DNA from: Streptomyces atroolivaceus
Lineage (GTDB): Bacteria > Actinomycetota > Actinomycetes > Streptomycetales > Streptomycetaceae
DNA length: 64,000 nucleotides
Direction of reading: 5' to 3'
Assembly: GCF_000717025.1 (NCBI RefSeq)
Contig: NZ_JNXG01000022.1
Span: 12,659-76,658 of the forward strand
Shown: in pieces, positions 15,925 to 24,135 of the stretch
How positions within the stretch are numbered: position 1 is the first letter of the stretch
How the letters are laid out: each line of letters opens with the position of its first letter
Position numbers and translations under genes: made by a program
The notes under the pieces: generated by a model
What the model saw: only the letters and a program-made list of their open reading frames with translations
The model's database searches: none
Told to the model about the DNA's origin: nothing

Positions 15925-17142
15925 CTACCGGAAGGCGTCCAGTCCGGTGAGCGCCTTGCCCAGCACCAGCTGGTGCATCTCCACGGTGCCCTCGTAGGTG
16001 AGCACCGACTCCAGATTCGTGGCGTGCCGCATCACCGGGTACTCCAGTGAGATCCCGTTGGCCCCGAGGATCGTGCGCGAGGTGCGGCAGATCTCGATCG
16101 CCTCCCGCACATTGTTCAGTTTTCCGAAGCTGACCTGCTCCGGACGGATCCTGCCCGCGTCCATCCGGCGGCCCAGGTGGTGGGCGAGCAGGATGCCCTT
16201 GTGCAGTTCCAGGGCCATGTCCGCGAGCTTGGCCTGGGTCAGCTGGAACCCGCCGATGGGCCTGCCGAACTGCTCGCGGGACTTCGCGTAGTCCAGAGCC
16301 GCCTCGAAGCTCGCCCGCGCCGCGCCCATGGCGCCCCAGACGATTCCGTAGCGGGCGTGGCTGAGACAGCTGAGCGGGCCGCGCAACCCCGTGGCGCCGG
16401 GCAGTACCGCGTCGGCGGGGAGCCGCACACCGTCCAGTACCAGCTCGCTGGTGACCGAGGCGCGCAGCGACCACTTGTGCCTGATCTCGGGTGCGGAGAA
16501 GCCGGGGCTGTCCGTCGGCACGACGAAGCCGCGGATCCCCGGGCCGCCGCCCGCCTCCTCCGTCTGCGCCCATACGACGGCGACCCCGGCCACCGAGCCG
16601 TTGGTGATCCACATCTTGCGGCCGGTGAGGATCCAGTCCGAGCCGTCCCGCTCGGCGTACGTCCGCATCCCGGCGGGGTCCGAGCCGTGGTCCGGTTCGG
16701 TGAGGCCGAAACAGCCGATGGTCTCGCCGGCCGCCATGCCGGGCAGCCACCGCTGCTTCTGCTCCTCGGAGCCGAAGCGGTGGATGGCGTACATGGCGAG
16801 GGAGCCCTGGACGGAGACCAGCGAGCGGATGCCGGAGTCCGCGGCCTCCAGCTCCAGGCAGGCCAGGCCGTACTGGACGGCGCTCGCCCCGGCACAGCCG
16901 TACCCCTGCAGGGACATGCCCAGCGCGCCGAGCGAGCCGAGTTCGCGGGCCAGCTCGCGGATGCCGGGCAGCTCGCCGTTCTCGTACCACTCGGCGATGT
17001 GCGGGAGGACCCGGTCGGCGGCCCAGGCGCGCACGGTCCCACGGATCGCGAGGTCCTCCGGCTCGAGGAGGTCGTCGATGCCGAGGGGGTCGCCCGGATC
17101 GAACGGCTGCCTCGACGGCTTCACGGACTCGGTGGTGGACAT
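15925..17142 (-). CDS. acyl-CoA dehydrogenase (glutaryl-CoA dehydrogenase-like)
   Basis: FAD-dependent acyl-CoA dehydrogenase of 405 residues. FAD/substrate loops CFGLTEPDHGSDPAGM and WITNGSVAGVAVVWAQ are visible. So are the C-terminal REQFGRPIGGFQLTQAKLADM helix and TYEGTVEMHQLVLGKALTG; the glutamate in YEGT is the expected catalytic base, as in glutaryl-CoA dehydrogenases. It probably acts in lysine/tryptophan-derived glutaryl-CoA or dicarboxyl-CoA breakdown; whether it decarboxylates cannot be seen. It is convergent with the SepF-like gene (22-base gap) and monocistronic. Confidence 0.92.
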   Translation of the reverse strand: MSTTESVKPSRQPFDPGDPLGIDDLLEPEDLAIRGTVRAWAADRVLPHIAEWYENGELPGIRELARELGSLGALGMSLQGYGCAGASAVQYGLACLELEAADSGIRSLVSVQGSLAMYAIHRFGSEEQKQRWLPGMAAGETIGCFGLTEPDHGSDPAGMRTYAERDGSDWILTGRKMWITNGSVAGVAVVWAQTEEAGGGPGIRGFVVPTDSPGFSAPEIRHKWSLRASVTSELVLDGVRLPADAVLPGATGLRGPLSCLSHARYGIVWGAMGAARASFEAALDYAKSREQFGRPIGGFQLTQAKLADMALELHKGILLAHHLGRRMDAGRIRPEQVSFGKLNNVREAIEICRTSRTILGANGISLEYPVMRHATNLESVLTYEGTVEMHQLVLGKALTGLDAFR

Positions 17143-17231
17143 GAACGCCTCCGGCGGCTCGCTCGGTACAGAAGCGCGCCACGGTACTGAAACTAGCAGT
17201 GGTAGTCAGGGCGCCGTGCCGACGTTACGGC

Positions 17232-18965
17232 TCAGCGTGCCGCCCGTCCAGAGCCCGTGGCCTCGGCCGGTTCGCGCCGGGTGGGACGGGGGACCGAGTG
17301 CCCCCGGGCGTCCTTCGCCGGGAGCGGAAGGGCGTCGCGGTGAGGTTCGGACCCGGCCGGTCCGGGGCCCGCCGCCTGTCCCGGCACCTTGGCCGCCGGC
17401 TCGCGGCAGGCGCCCTTGACCGGAGTGCAGTCCATGACGCCCGGCAGGCGCAGCGCCGCAAGCGCCCCGAGCAGCAGCAGGCCGGCACTGACCAGCAGCG
17501 TGACGTGCAGGCCTTCGACGAAGGCGTGCCGGGCCGTGTCCCGCAGCAGGTCCCCCATGGGGCCGCCGAGCCGCCCGGCCACCTGGTAGGCCTCGCCCAG
17601 CGAATGCGACGCGGCCGATCCGGCGGCGGCGGGCACGCCCTCCTCGTGGAGCCGGGAGAGTCCGGGCGCGTACGCGGCGTTCATGACGCTGCCGAGCAGC
17701 GCGATCCCCAGGCCCGCACCCAGCTGGTACGAGGTCTCGCCGATCGCGGCCGCGCCGCCGGCCCGCTCGGCGGGGGCCTCGCTCAGCATCGATTCGTACG
17801 CCCCGAAGAGCGTGGACTGCAGCCCGAAGCCGAGCAGCACGAAGCCGGCGGTGAGCAGCACGGGCCGGTCGTGCTGGCCCATCAGCGTCAGCAGGAGGAC
17901 CGAGGCGGCCGTGAGCACGAAGCCCCAGCCGACCATCCGCCGGGGACCGACACGGCTCAGGGTGTACGAACCCGTGGCCCCGGCCGCCATCGCGGCGAAG
18001 GTCAGCGGCAGCAGCCGCAGGCCGGTCTCCAGGGGGCTCAGGTGCAGGACCAGCTGGAGGTACTGGACCGCGATGAGTTCCAGGCCCACCAGGGCCAGCA
18101 TGGCGAGCACGATGCAGCCGACCGCGGTGGTGAAGGCGGGCCGGGAGAACATCGCGATGTCGATGAGCGGATGCGTACGCCGTTTCTGCCTGCGCACGAA
18201 GAGGACGAGCAGGGCGGCACCGGCGAGCAGGGGGACGAGGGTGCCGGGGTTCAGCAGCCCCTCGCCGCCGCCGATCCGTTTGATCCCCAGCACGACGCCC
18301 AGTACGGCGGCCGCGGCCATCAGTGCGCCGAGCACGTCCCAGGGGCCGTCGTCCTCACCGCGGGACTCGGGCAGGAGCCAGCGCCCGACCGGGAGGATCA
18401 GGGCCATGAGCGGGATGTTGATCAGGAAGACGGAGCCCCACCAGTAGTGCTCGACGAGGAATCCGCCGATGACCGGTCCGGTCGCGGCACCCACCGCAGC
18501 GACCGCGGTCCACACGCCGATGGCCAGGGCACGCTCCCGGCGGTCGGGGAAGACCTGGCGGAGTATCGACAGCGTGGCGGGCATGATCATCGCGCCGCCC
18601 ACGCCGAGCAGCGCACGCGCCGCGATGAGCACACCGGCGGAGTCGGCCGTAGCCGCGAGGGCGGAGGCGACCCCGAAGAGCGCGTAGCCGAAGAGGAGGA
18701 CACGTCGTCTTCCCACCCGGTCTCCGAGCGTGCCGAAGAGAATCAGCAGCGAGGCACAGACCAGCGGGTAGGCGTCCACGATCCACAGCAGACCGACGGC
18801 ACTGGGCCGCAGGTCCTCGGTGACGGCCGGGACGGCGACGTGCAGCACGGTCGCGTCGAGCGCGACCAGCAGCAGACTGAGACAGAGGACGACCAGGACG
18901 ACCCAGCGGTTGGCACCGTCGGCCGCAGCGCGCAGCCTGCTCACGGCCGTGGACGTCCCAGTCAT
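17232..18965 (-). CDS. DHA2-family MFS drug-efflux transporter
   Basis: Proton-coupled multidrug efflux pump of 577 residues with about 14 membrane helices. Family marks are LDATVLHVAVPAVTEDL in helix 1, GTLGDRVGRRRVLLFG for the A-like loop, and the helix-5 motif GAATGPVIGGFL. A hydrophilic C-terminal tail of ~70 residues follows the last helix. ATG at 18965 is chosen because GGGAGGT lies six bases before it; the reading frame continues upstream without coding character. No regulator gene adjoins it, unusual for this class. Substrates are unknown. Confidence 0.92.
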   Translation of the reverse strand: MTGTSTAVSRLRAAADGANRWVVLVVLCLSLLLVALDATVLHVAVPAVTEDLRPSAVGLLWIVDAYPLVCASLLILFGTLGDRVGRRRVLLFGYALFGVASALAATADSAGVLIAARALLGVGGAMIMPATLSILRQVFPDRRERALAIGVWTAVAAVGAATGPVIGGFLVEHYWWGSVFLINIPLMALILPVGRWLLPESRGEDDGPWDVLGALMAAAAVLGVVLGIKRIGGGEGLLNPGTLVPLLAGAALLVLFVRRQKRRTHPLIDIAMFSRPAFTTAVGCIVLAMLALVGLELIAVQYLQLVLHLSPLETGLRLLPLTFAAMAAGATGSYTLSRVGPRRMVGWGFVLTAASVLLLTLMGQHDRPVLLTAGFVLLGFGLQSTLFGAYESMLSEAPAERAGGAAAIGETSYQLGAGLGIALLGSVMNAAYAPGLSRLHEEGVPAAAGSAASHSLGEAYQVAGRLGGPMGDLLRDTARHAFVEGLHVTLLVSAGLLLLGALAALRLPGVMDCTPVKGACREPAAKVPGQAAGPGPAGSEPHRDALPLPAKDARGHSVPRPTRREPAEATGSGRAAR

Positions 18966-19456
18966 GTACGTACCTCCCACAATGAGTCCCTCGCGCTCGG
19001 CAGACCGTCGGGGATCCGGCTCACGGCCTCCCCCTGGCCCGGCATCGACGGGCGAGTGAGCCGTCAGCGTACGCGAGTTCCACGTGGTCACGCGTGGTGC
19101 AGCTCATACGTTCACCGGCCACCGGGTGTGGTGTACGCCACTTGACAACCGGCACGCGGGGCCCCGCCCCGGGCACCGCACAGGCGCGGCGAGGTCGCCC
19201 CCGGCCGCCGCCCCGTGACGCCCGGGCGGCGGCCCCGAATGGCCTCGCGCGCACACGGCGGAGTCGCGGTGCGCCAATTCATCGACGCCCAAACATTTCT
19301 GCGAATAACATCACCGGCGAATAGCGGGCGCCACCAATGCGATTCCCCGCGGCACCGGTAATGGATACCGGACTGAGACAAAGTCCACATCACATCGTCA
19401 TCACAAAGACGCGGGATCGGCCGGATCACACACTCACTCGCTGTAACGTCCATTGC
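18966..19456. other. 491-base divergent intergenic region
   Basis: Between the efflux pump and PAP2 genes. It holds the upstream regions of both, one GC-rich imperfect inverted repeat around 19205-19235, and an AT-richer stretch near 19275-19330. Short open frames across it (for example 19094-19324) lack ribosome sites and codon bias. I see no RNA gene. Confidence 0.6.
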
Positions 19457-20485
19457 GTGCGTACCGACATCTTTGCCCGTCTGGACCGGGAGCCGGAACC
19501 GCCGAAGATAGAGACCCCGCGGATGAGCCGTCACCGCATCGCTCTCTTCGGCGGGACTTTGGCGTTCTATCTCGCCATCGTCGTTGCCGTGCTCGTCTCG
19601 TCCTGGCTGGTGGCTCTCGACTGGAAGGTCATGCTGTTCCGGCCCTATCAGCAGTGGCCGGAACTGCACGCCTTCCTCGACTACTACGTCGTGCTCGGCC
19701 AGCGTGGCCCCACAGCCGTGATGGTCGCCTCCTGGCTCGGCTGGCGCTCCTGGCGCCAGCACACGCTGCGTCCGCTGCTCACCCTGGGCACCTCCCTGCT
19801 GCTGCTCAATCTGTCGGTGGGCGCGGTCAAGCTCGGCCTCGGACGGCTCGGCCCGCACTACGCCACTCAGATCGGCTCGGCGGAGCTCTACGCCGGCGGC
19901 GATATATTTCCTTCGGGACACACCGCCAACGCCGTCGTGACCTGGGGAATCCTCGCCTACCTGGCCACCACGCCACGCGCCAGGCGCTACCTGTCGGCCC
20001 TGTCGGCGTTCGTCTCCCTGGGCGTGGGCCTCACCACCGTCTACATCGGCACCCACTGGCTCAGCGACGTACTGCTGGGCTGGGCGGCCGGCCTGCTGAT
20101 CCTGCTGGCCCTGCCCTGGTTCGAGCCGCTGATCACCCGCACGGAGGTCTGGATCCTCTCGGTGCGCGAGCAGTGGCGGGACCGCCGCAGGCTCCGCGAG
20201 TCCGTTCCGGCCGCTCCCGTGACACCGGAGCCGGTCCTGCTGCCGCAGGCGCTGGGCGGCGGCTCCGAGAGCGCCCATGAGGCCGCGGGCCGGGGGCCGG
20301 CGTCCGGGACAGCGGGTCATCCGGGTGCGGCGGCCAGGGCGCGCGCGCACCCGGCGCACCCCGTCCGTCCGGAACGGACGCCGCCGGCCCCGGCCGGCTC
20401 ACGCCGTCCGCCGCACTCCGACCGCTCGCCGCGGAGCAGCGCGGGTCCCTCCCGCCCGGTGACGGGCGGTCCGGTCGCACCCTGA
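19457..20485 (+). CDS. PAP2-family membrane phosphatase
   Basis: Membrane lipid-phosphate phosphatase-like protein of 342 residues with about six helices, followed by a ~110-residue Pro/Arg-rich disordered cytoplasmic tail. The conserved PSGHTAN motif and the downstream THWLSD (catalytic His plus Asp) are present. The first motif is loose (KLGLGRLGP), and the Arg of the SR-x5-H-x3-D motif is replaced by Thr (LTTVYIGTHWLSD), so activity on classical substrates is uncertain. GTG at 19457 begins the family-like VRTDIFARLDREPEPPK. No ribosome site precedes it, which fits a leaderless message. It ends at a bidirectional terminator. Confidence 0.85.
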   Translation: MRTDIFARLDREPEPPKIETPRMSRHRIALFGGTLAFYLAIVVAVLVSSWLVALDWKVMLFRPYQQWPELHAFLDYYVVLGQRGPTAVMVASWLGWRSWRQHTLRPLLTLGTSLLLLNLSVGAVKLGLGRLGPHYATQIGSAELYAGGDIFPSGHTANAVVTWGILAYLATTPRARRYLSALSAFVSLGVGLTTVYIGTHWLSDVLLGWAAGLLILLALPWFEPLITRTEVWILSVREQWRDRRRLRESVPAAPVTPEPVLLPQALGGGSESAHEAAGRGPASGTAGHPGAAARARAHPAHPVRPERTPPAPAGSRRPPHSDRSPRSSAGPSRPVTGGPVAP

Positions 20486-20569
20486 CCCGGTCTCGCCCCT
20501 GCTGCCGCTCCCTGACCGGTCGCTCCTGACCTGCGAGGACGGCGTGCGTCCCCGCCGCCGGGCACGGCG

Positions 20570-20595
20570 AAGGCCCCGACTCCGGTCGGGGCCTT
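20570..20595. terminator. bidirectional terminator
   Basis: AAGGCCCCGAC and GTCGGGGCCTT form a perfect 11-bp stem around TCCG. It lies between the convergent PAP2 and I78-inhibitor genes. Confidence 0.85.
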
Positions 20596-20613
20596 CACTC
20601 GTCGGGGCCGGGT

Positions 20614-20829
20614 TCAGCCGACCCAGCAGCGGGTCACGGTCGAGGCGTCCACCTCGAAGTTGATGCGCCCGCCGCGGAACTCCATGGTGATGACGGTGCC
20701 CGGCGCAAGGGCCCGGACCGTGCTCCAGCCCCGCGCTCTGGCCTGCCGTTCGGCGGCTTCGGCGTCGAGGCCCACGTAGGACTCGGGGGTGTCGTCCGGC
20801 TGGGCGGGAGGGGTCGGTACAGGTGCCAT
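20614..20829 (-). CDS. I78-family peptidase inhibitor-like small protein
   Basis: A 71-residue protein. The conserved block VGLDAEAAERQARARGWSTV is followed by a loop and strand (VITMEFRGGRINFEVD) and a terminal VTRCWVG. This is the layout of I78 inhibitors, related to potato inhibitor I and eglin, which bind serine proteases. There is no signal peptide, so it would act inside the cell unless exported otherwise. The ATG at 20829 has GAGGGG just upstream. The streptogrisin at 2671 is a tempting target but too far away to argue from position. Confidence 0.85.
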   Translation of the reverse strand: MAPVPTPPAQPDDTPESYVGLDAEAAERQARARGWSTVRALAPGTVITMEFRGGRINFEVDASTVTRCWVG

Positions 20830-21156
20830 ACCCCTCACCGTAGGCCGCCTCGCGCCCTGGCGGAAGCAGTGGCCCTGCCGGCCTCCGCGCATCCTCGCGC
20901 ACCCCGGCGGTCACGCTTGTGTCACAGGATCCCCACAGGCGTTTACGCCCGGCCACTTCACCCGAACGGCCAGTCGTACAGCGAGTGACCGTAATTGCAC
21001 GCCGCCGCGAAAAGCTCCTCCGGGGGCTGCAGGAAGTAAATGGCGGGAGAACAGAGGCCGTGACCGGCCTCTTTTCCGAGTCCGCCGAAAAAGAGAATAT
21101 ACGAGCACGCCACCTGGAATTCACTCACGCTTACGCCGGCCTTACTTTCCCCCACC
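20830..21156. other. AT-richer intergenic stretch with a doubtful small frame
   Basis: Bases ~20970-21130 are clearly lower in GC than the surroundings. A minus-strand frame of 56 codons from GTG 21128 to 20958 (SEFQVACSYILFFGGLGKEA then PPEELFAAACNYGH) has about 73% GC at third positions, between random and coding. No good ribosome site is present. It may be a small gene, a regulatory RNA or simply 5' sequence. Confidence 0.35.
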
Positions 21157-21185
21157 CGCCGCCTGCCGGGGCCCGGCAGGCGGCG
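21157..21185 (-). terminator. terminator after the GT4 glycosyltransferase
   Basis: CGCCGCCTGCCGGG and its exact complement form a 14-bp stem with a minimal loop. It lies 77 bases beyond the glycosyltransferase stop. Confidence 0.75.
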
Positions 21186-21261
21186 TCCCCGGGGCCGCGC
21201 CCCATCCGGAATGCAACCGTCCGGGATGCGGCGCCCGGACTGCTCGTCCGGGCGCCCCGCC

Positions 21262-22542
21262 TCAGCTCCGCCCTCTGCGGATCACCTCTGCGGCCTTGCA
21301 GCGCAGCGCGTACGCCCCGTCCAGAACGCCGCCCCGGGAACGGTGGATCACACCGCGCAGCGCGCCCTGCGATCTCCTCTCCCCACCCCGCGCCGCCAGT
21401 TCGGTGAACAGCTTCACGTGCCGCTCCGCGATCGGCGCCGGATCGAACCGCGCGGCGGAGACCCGCGCCGCACGGCCCATCCGGTGCCGCGTGGCGTCGT
21501 CGTCGATGAGCCCGAGCAGGGCCTTCGCGAACGCGCCGGTGTCCCCCGGTGGCACCAGCCGCCCGTCCGTGCCGTCGTCGATGATCTCGGCGGGCCCGTG
21601 GGGGCAGTCGGTCGCCACCACCGGCACCCCGCAGCGCATCGCCTCCACGATGGTCATGCCGAACGACTCCCGCTCGGAGGTGACGGCGGCGACGGAGTGC
21701 TTGGGCCACTCGTCCTCCATCGGGTCGACGGAACCCATGAGGAACACCCGCTCCCGGAGTCCGAGCTCGTCGACGAGCCCGCGCAGGGGCTGCTGCTCGT
21801 TGCCCGACGCGTCACCGGCGCCGTAGATCCGCAGCCTCCACTCCGGGCGCACCGCCGCGACCTCGGCGAAGGCCCGGACCAGTACGTCGTAGCGTTTGAC
21901 CCGGTGCAGCCGCCCGGCCGCCACGATCCACTTGGCGTCGCAGTCGGCCGGCGGCCCCGCGGGCTCGGGCACGCTGTTCGGGATGGCCTCGATCCGTACA
22001 CCGGGCAGCCGCAGCCTGGTGCGGTAGTCCCGGGCGTCGGCCTCCGTGACGGTCGTGACGGCGTCGAGCAGCCCGTACCGGTGGCTCAGCTCCCGGCGGA
22101 GCCGGTAGCCGTGGCTCTCCAGGGTGAGGTGCTCCTGGCCGATGCGCACCGGGCCGCGCCGGGCCTGCCGGGTGATGTGCACGTTGAGGCCGGGGCGCGT
22201 GCCGACGACGACGTCGGCCTCGAGCGCGCCGAGATGGGCCGCGATGCGGCTGTCGGTGAGCCGGCTGTACTGCCCGTGCCTCGTGTCGCCACGCGGGAAC
22301 ACCGCTGCGGGCCGGGCGTGGTCGGCGGCCTCCCCCTCGTACCCGGAGCTCGACTTGCGGAGGTCGACGAGATGGCTCATCCGGACCCCGGCGGGTGCGC
22401 CGAGCTTCGGGTCGTCGCGGTGCCGGAAGACGGAGACGATCTCGACGTCGTGCTGCTCCGCCAGGGTCGTGGCGAGCGTGAAAGTGGTACGGATCGTTCC
22501 CCCGATGCCGTACGCGTTGTGGAGCAGGAATGAAATGTGCAT
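21262..22542 (-). CDS. GT4-type glycosyltransferase
   Basis: GT-B fold transferase of 426 residues. The N-terminal glycine loop is FLLHNAYGIGGTIRTTF (residues 5-21). The C-terminal donor domain opens VAAGRLHRVKRYDVLVRAF and has the E-x7-E motif within SERESFGMTIVEAMRCGVPVV. It is soluble, with no membrane helix. Donor and acceptor are unknown; isolated genes of this type in Streptomyces often act on cell-envelope glycans. It is monocistronic, divergent from the gene at 22843. Confidence 0.88.
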   Translation of the reverse strand: MHISFLLHNAYGIGGTIRTTFTLATTLAEQHDVEIVSVFRHRDDPKLGAPAGVRMSHLVDLRKSSSGYEGEAADHARPAAVFPRGDTRHGQYSRLTDSRIAAHLGALEADVVVGTRPGLNVHITRQARRGPVRIGQEHLTLESHGYRLRRELSHRYGLLDAVTTVTEADARDYRTRLRLPGVRIEAIPNSVPEPAGPPADCDAKWIVAAGRLHRVKRYDVLVRAFAEVAAVRPEWRLRIYGAGDASGNEQQPLRGLVDELGLRERVFLMGSVDPMEDEWPKHSVAAVTSERESFGMTIVEAMRCGVPVVATDCPHGPAEIIDDGTDGRLVPPGDTGAFAKALLGLIDDDATRHRMGRAARVSAARFDPAPIAERHVKLFTELAARGGERRSQGALRGVIHRSRGGVLDGAYALRCKAAEVIRRGRS

Positions 22543-22842
22543 TACGTAGTCGTTTCCCCTGTTCGACTGGTCTGCATCGGACCTTACGCGGCGTCAGGAT
22601 CAGCCACAGCATTCGCACAGGAGTCGCACACGGCCGTGACGTTTCGAACGAACACCCGCGCATCCGGGGGCCTTTCGCGGAATGGACGACTCCGGATCAC
22701 CTGCGCGATCTCCTTGTCCATCGGCCTGCCGGTTCAGGCGCTCAATCTCCGTATTCGCGCGTGACTCCGGCCCCGGGTCTTCCGTTGTCTCTTCATGAGC
22801 CGGGAACCGCCCGGCTCACGCACCGAGTTCGAGGAGCCACCC
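22543..22842. other. 300-base divergent intergenic region
   Basis: Separates the glycosyltransferase from the hypothetical gene at 22843. It carries their promoters; no convincing motif, RNA gene or extra coding frame was seen. An in-frame ATG at 22795 is not used as a start because it lacks a ribosome site. Confidence 0.5.
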
Positions 22843-23625
22843 GTGCCGCGCATGCTCGACGTCAGCGAGGACGTACGCGCCGAGATCGGCGATGCCGAAG
22901 CCGACCGGCTGCTCGTCGGCGACAGTGCCCCAGGCAGTTACGACTGCACCTCGTGCCGCACCCCCGGCGACTCCGACCAGGAACGCACCAGCACGGTGCT
23001 GTTCGTGGGCGACGAGACCGCCGTGCTCGCCTTCGCCCATGCCACCTGCATCCCCTCGCAGGTCGTCCAGGTCGCGGAGGACCAGCTCCAGGGCGCCGTG
23101 CGGTCCATCACCGGTAGCGAGCCACAGAATTCGGAGGGCCTCATGCCCGAACAGGCCGTGCTCGGCATCACCAGCGGTCTCGTCCTGATCGAGGACGACC
23201 TCCGCCCGGCCCTGGTCGTCGAACCGACCGGGCCGATCGCCAGGCCCGGCACGGACGGCAGCGGCGGCGACCAGTTCCTCCAGCTCCTGCTGGAGCAGGG
23301 TTTCCTCCCCGCGCCCCACCTGAACCGGCTGCCCGGCGTCCTCCCCGGCTGGTCGGTACTCCTCGCCATGGGCCAGCTGCACGCCGTGCTCCAGCCGGGC
23401 GCCGGCGGTGGCAGCCCGGTCGCCTGGTGGCAGGCCCATCAGCCGCTCCAGGTCACCGAGGGCTGGCGGACGGCCGCCAACAAGTCGCAGAGCGTGCTGG
23501 TCTTCGCCGCGCCCGCCGGTTCCATCGGCCAGCAGCCGCGCGAGGACCTGCTCCGTGACGCGCTGGACAAGGCCGCCGTCAACGGTCTCCTGGTCGCAGC
23601 GACGATGCCGCTCGCCGGGACCTGA
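22843..23625 (+). CDS. conserved hypothetical Streptomyces protein
   Basis: A 260-residue soluble acidic protein without recognised domain. It begins MPRMLDVSEDVRAEIGDAEA and contains a C-x2-C pair in YDCTSCRTPGD and a third cysteine after a histidine in HATCIPS, which together could bind zinc. It ends with a VLVFAAPAGSIG and DALDKAAVNGLLVAAT region. GTG at 22843 is chosen for the GAGGAG six bases upstream. It is followed 89 bases later by another short hypothetical gene in the same direction. No function is proposed. Confidence 0.8.
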   Translation: MPRMLDVSEDVRAEIGDAEADRLLVGDSAPGSYDCTSCRTPGDSDQERTSTVLFVGDETAVLAFAHATCIPSQVVQVAEDQLQGAVRSITGSEPQNSEGLMPEQAVLGITSGLVLIEDDLRPALVVEPTGPIARPGTDGSGGDQFLQLLLEQGFLPAPHLNRLPGVLPGWSVLLAMGQLHAVLQPGAGGGSPVAWWQAHQPLQVTEGWRTAANKSQSVLVFAAPAGSIGQQPREDLLRDALDKAAVNGLLVAATMPLAGT

Positions 23626-23714
23626 CCGTGTCCGTGCCGCCCTTCGCCGCCCGCCGGACAGCGTTTTCTCCGTCCGGCCCGCATCCGACAGGCGGTGAGG
23701 TCGTTGGCACCTAC

Positions 23715-24068
23715 GTGCACTCATACGACCCTCCTCGCCAGCAGCAGACCCCGATTCCGGCCATGCGCCCGTCGCAGGATCCCTCGGGCGGCAGGTCCGC
23801 CACCCCGATCTACGACGCGCTGTACTCCGAGTACAGGCGATCGTTCAGGGCGCTTCCCGGGGACCGCACCGGCGAGGAGAACATGGGGTTCAAGACGTTC
23901 GGCATCGGGATGTTCGGCAGCCGTGCACCGCTGAGCGGCCGTACGGCGGCGAACGCCCAGGGAAGCCACAGCGCGGCCGGCGGCAATCCCGGTTCCTGGC
24001 AGCGGGTCGGACGGCACGCCGGGCGCGCCCGGCCCGCGGCGCTGCCGCCCGGATCCACGGACTCCTGA
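23715..24068 (+). CDS. small conserved hypothetical protein
   Basis: A 117-residue hydrophilic, probably disordered protein. The block RPSQDPSGGRSATPIYDALY and then SEYRRSFRALPGDRTGEENM looks conserved (I recall similar Streptomyces proteins), while the rest is Gly/Ala/Ser-rich. The GTG at 23715 gives MHSYDPPRQQQTPIPAM; its ribosome site is weak, and an upstream GTG at 23628 cannot be excluded. It follows the hypothetical gene at 22843 and ends at a very strong terminator. Confidence 0.65.
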   Translation: MHSYDPPRQQQTPIPAMRPSQDPSGGRSATPIYDALYSEYRRSFRALPGDRTGEENMGFKTFGIGMFGSRAPLSGRTAANAQGSHSAAGGNPGSWQRVGRHAGRARPAALPPGSTDS

Positions 24069-24071
24069 GGA

Positions 24072-24128
24072 ATACGGCGAAGCCCCGGACCACCCGCTCC
24101 GTGCGGGTGGTCCGGGGCTTCGCCGTAT
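24072..24128. terminator. very strong bidirectional terminator
   Basis: A perfect 26-bp stem (arms 24072-24097 and 24103-24128) with a five-base loop. It sits between the convergent hypothetical gene and der. Confidence 0.92.
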
Positions 24129-24135
24129 CGCCGGC

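Noticed and set aside
19094..19324. A 76-codon plus-strand frame between the efflux pump and the PAP2 gene
   Set aside because: No ribosome site, composition typical of chance reading of GC-rich DNA, no similarity recognised.
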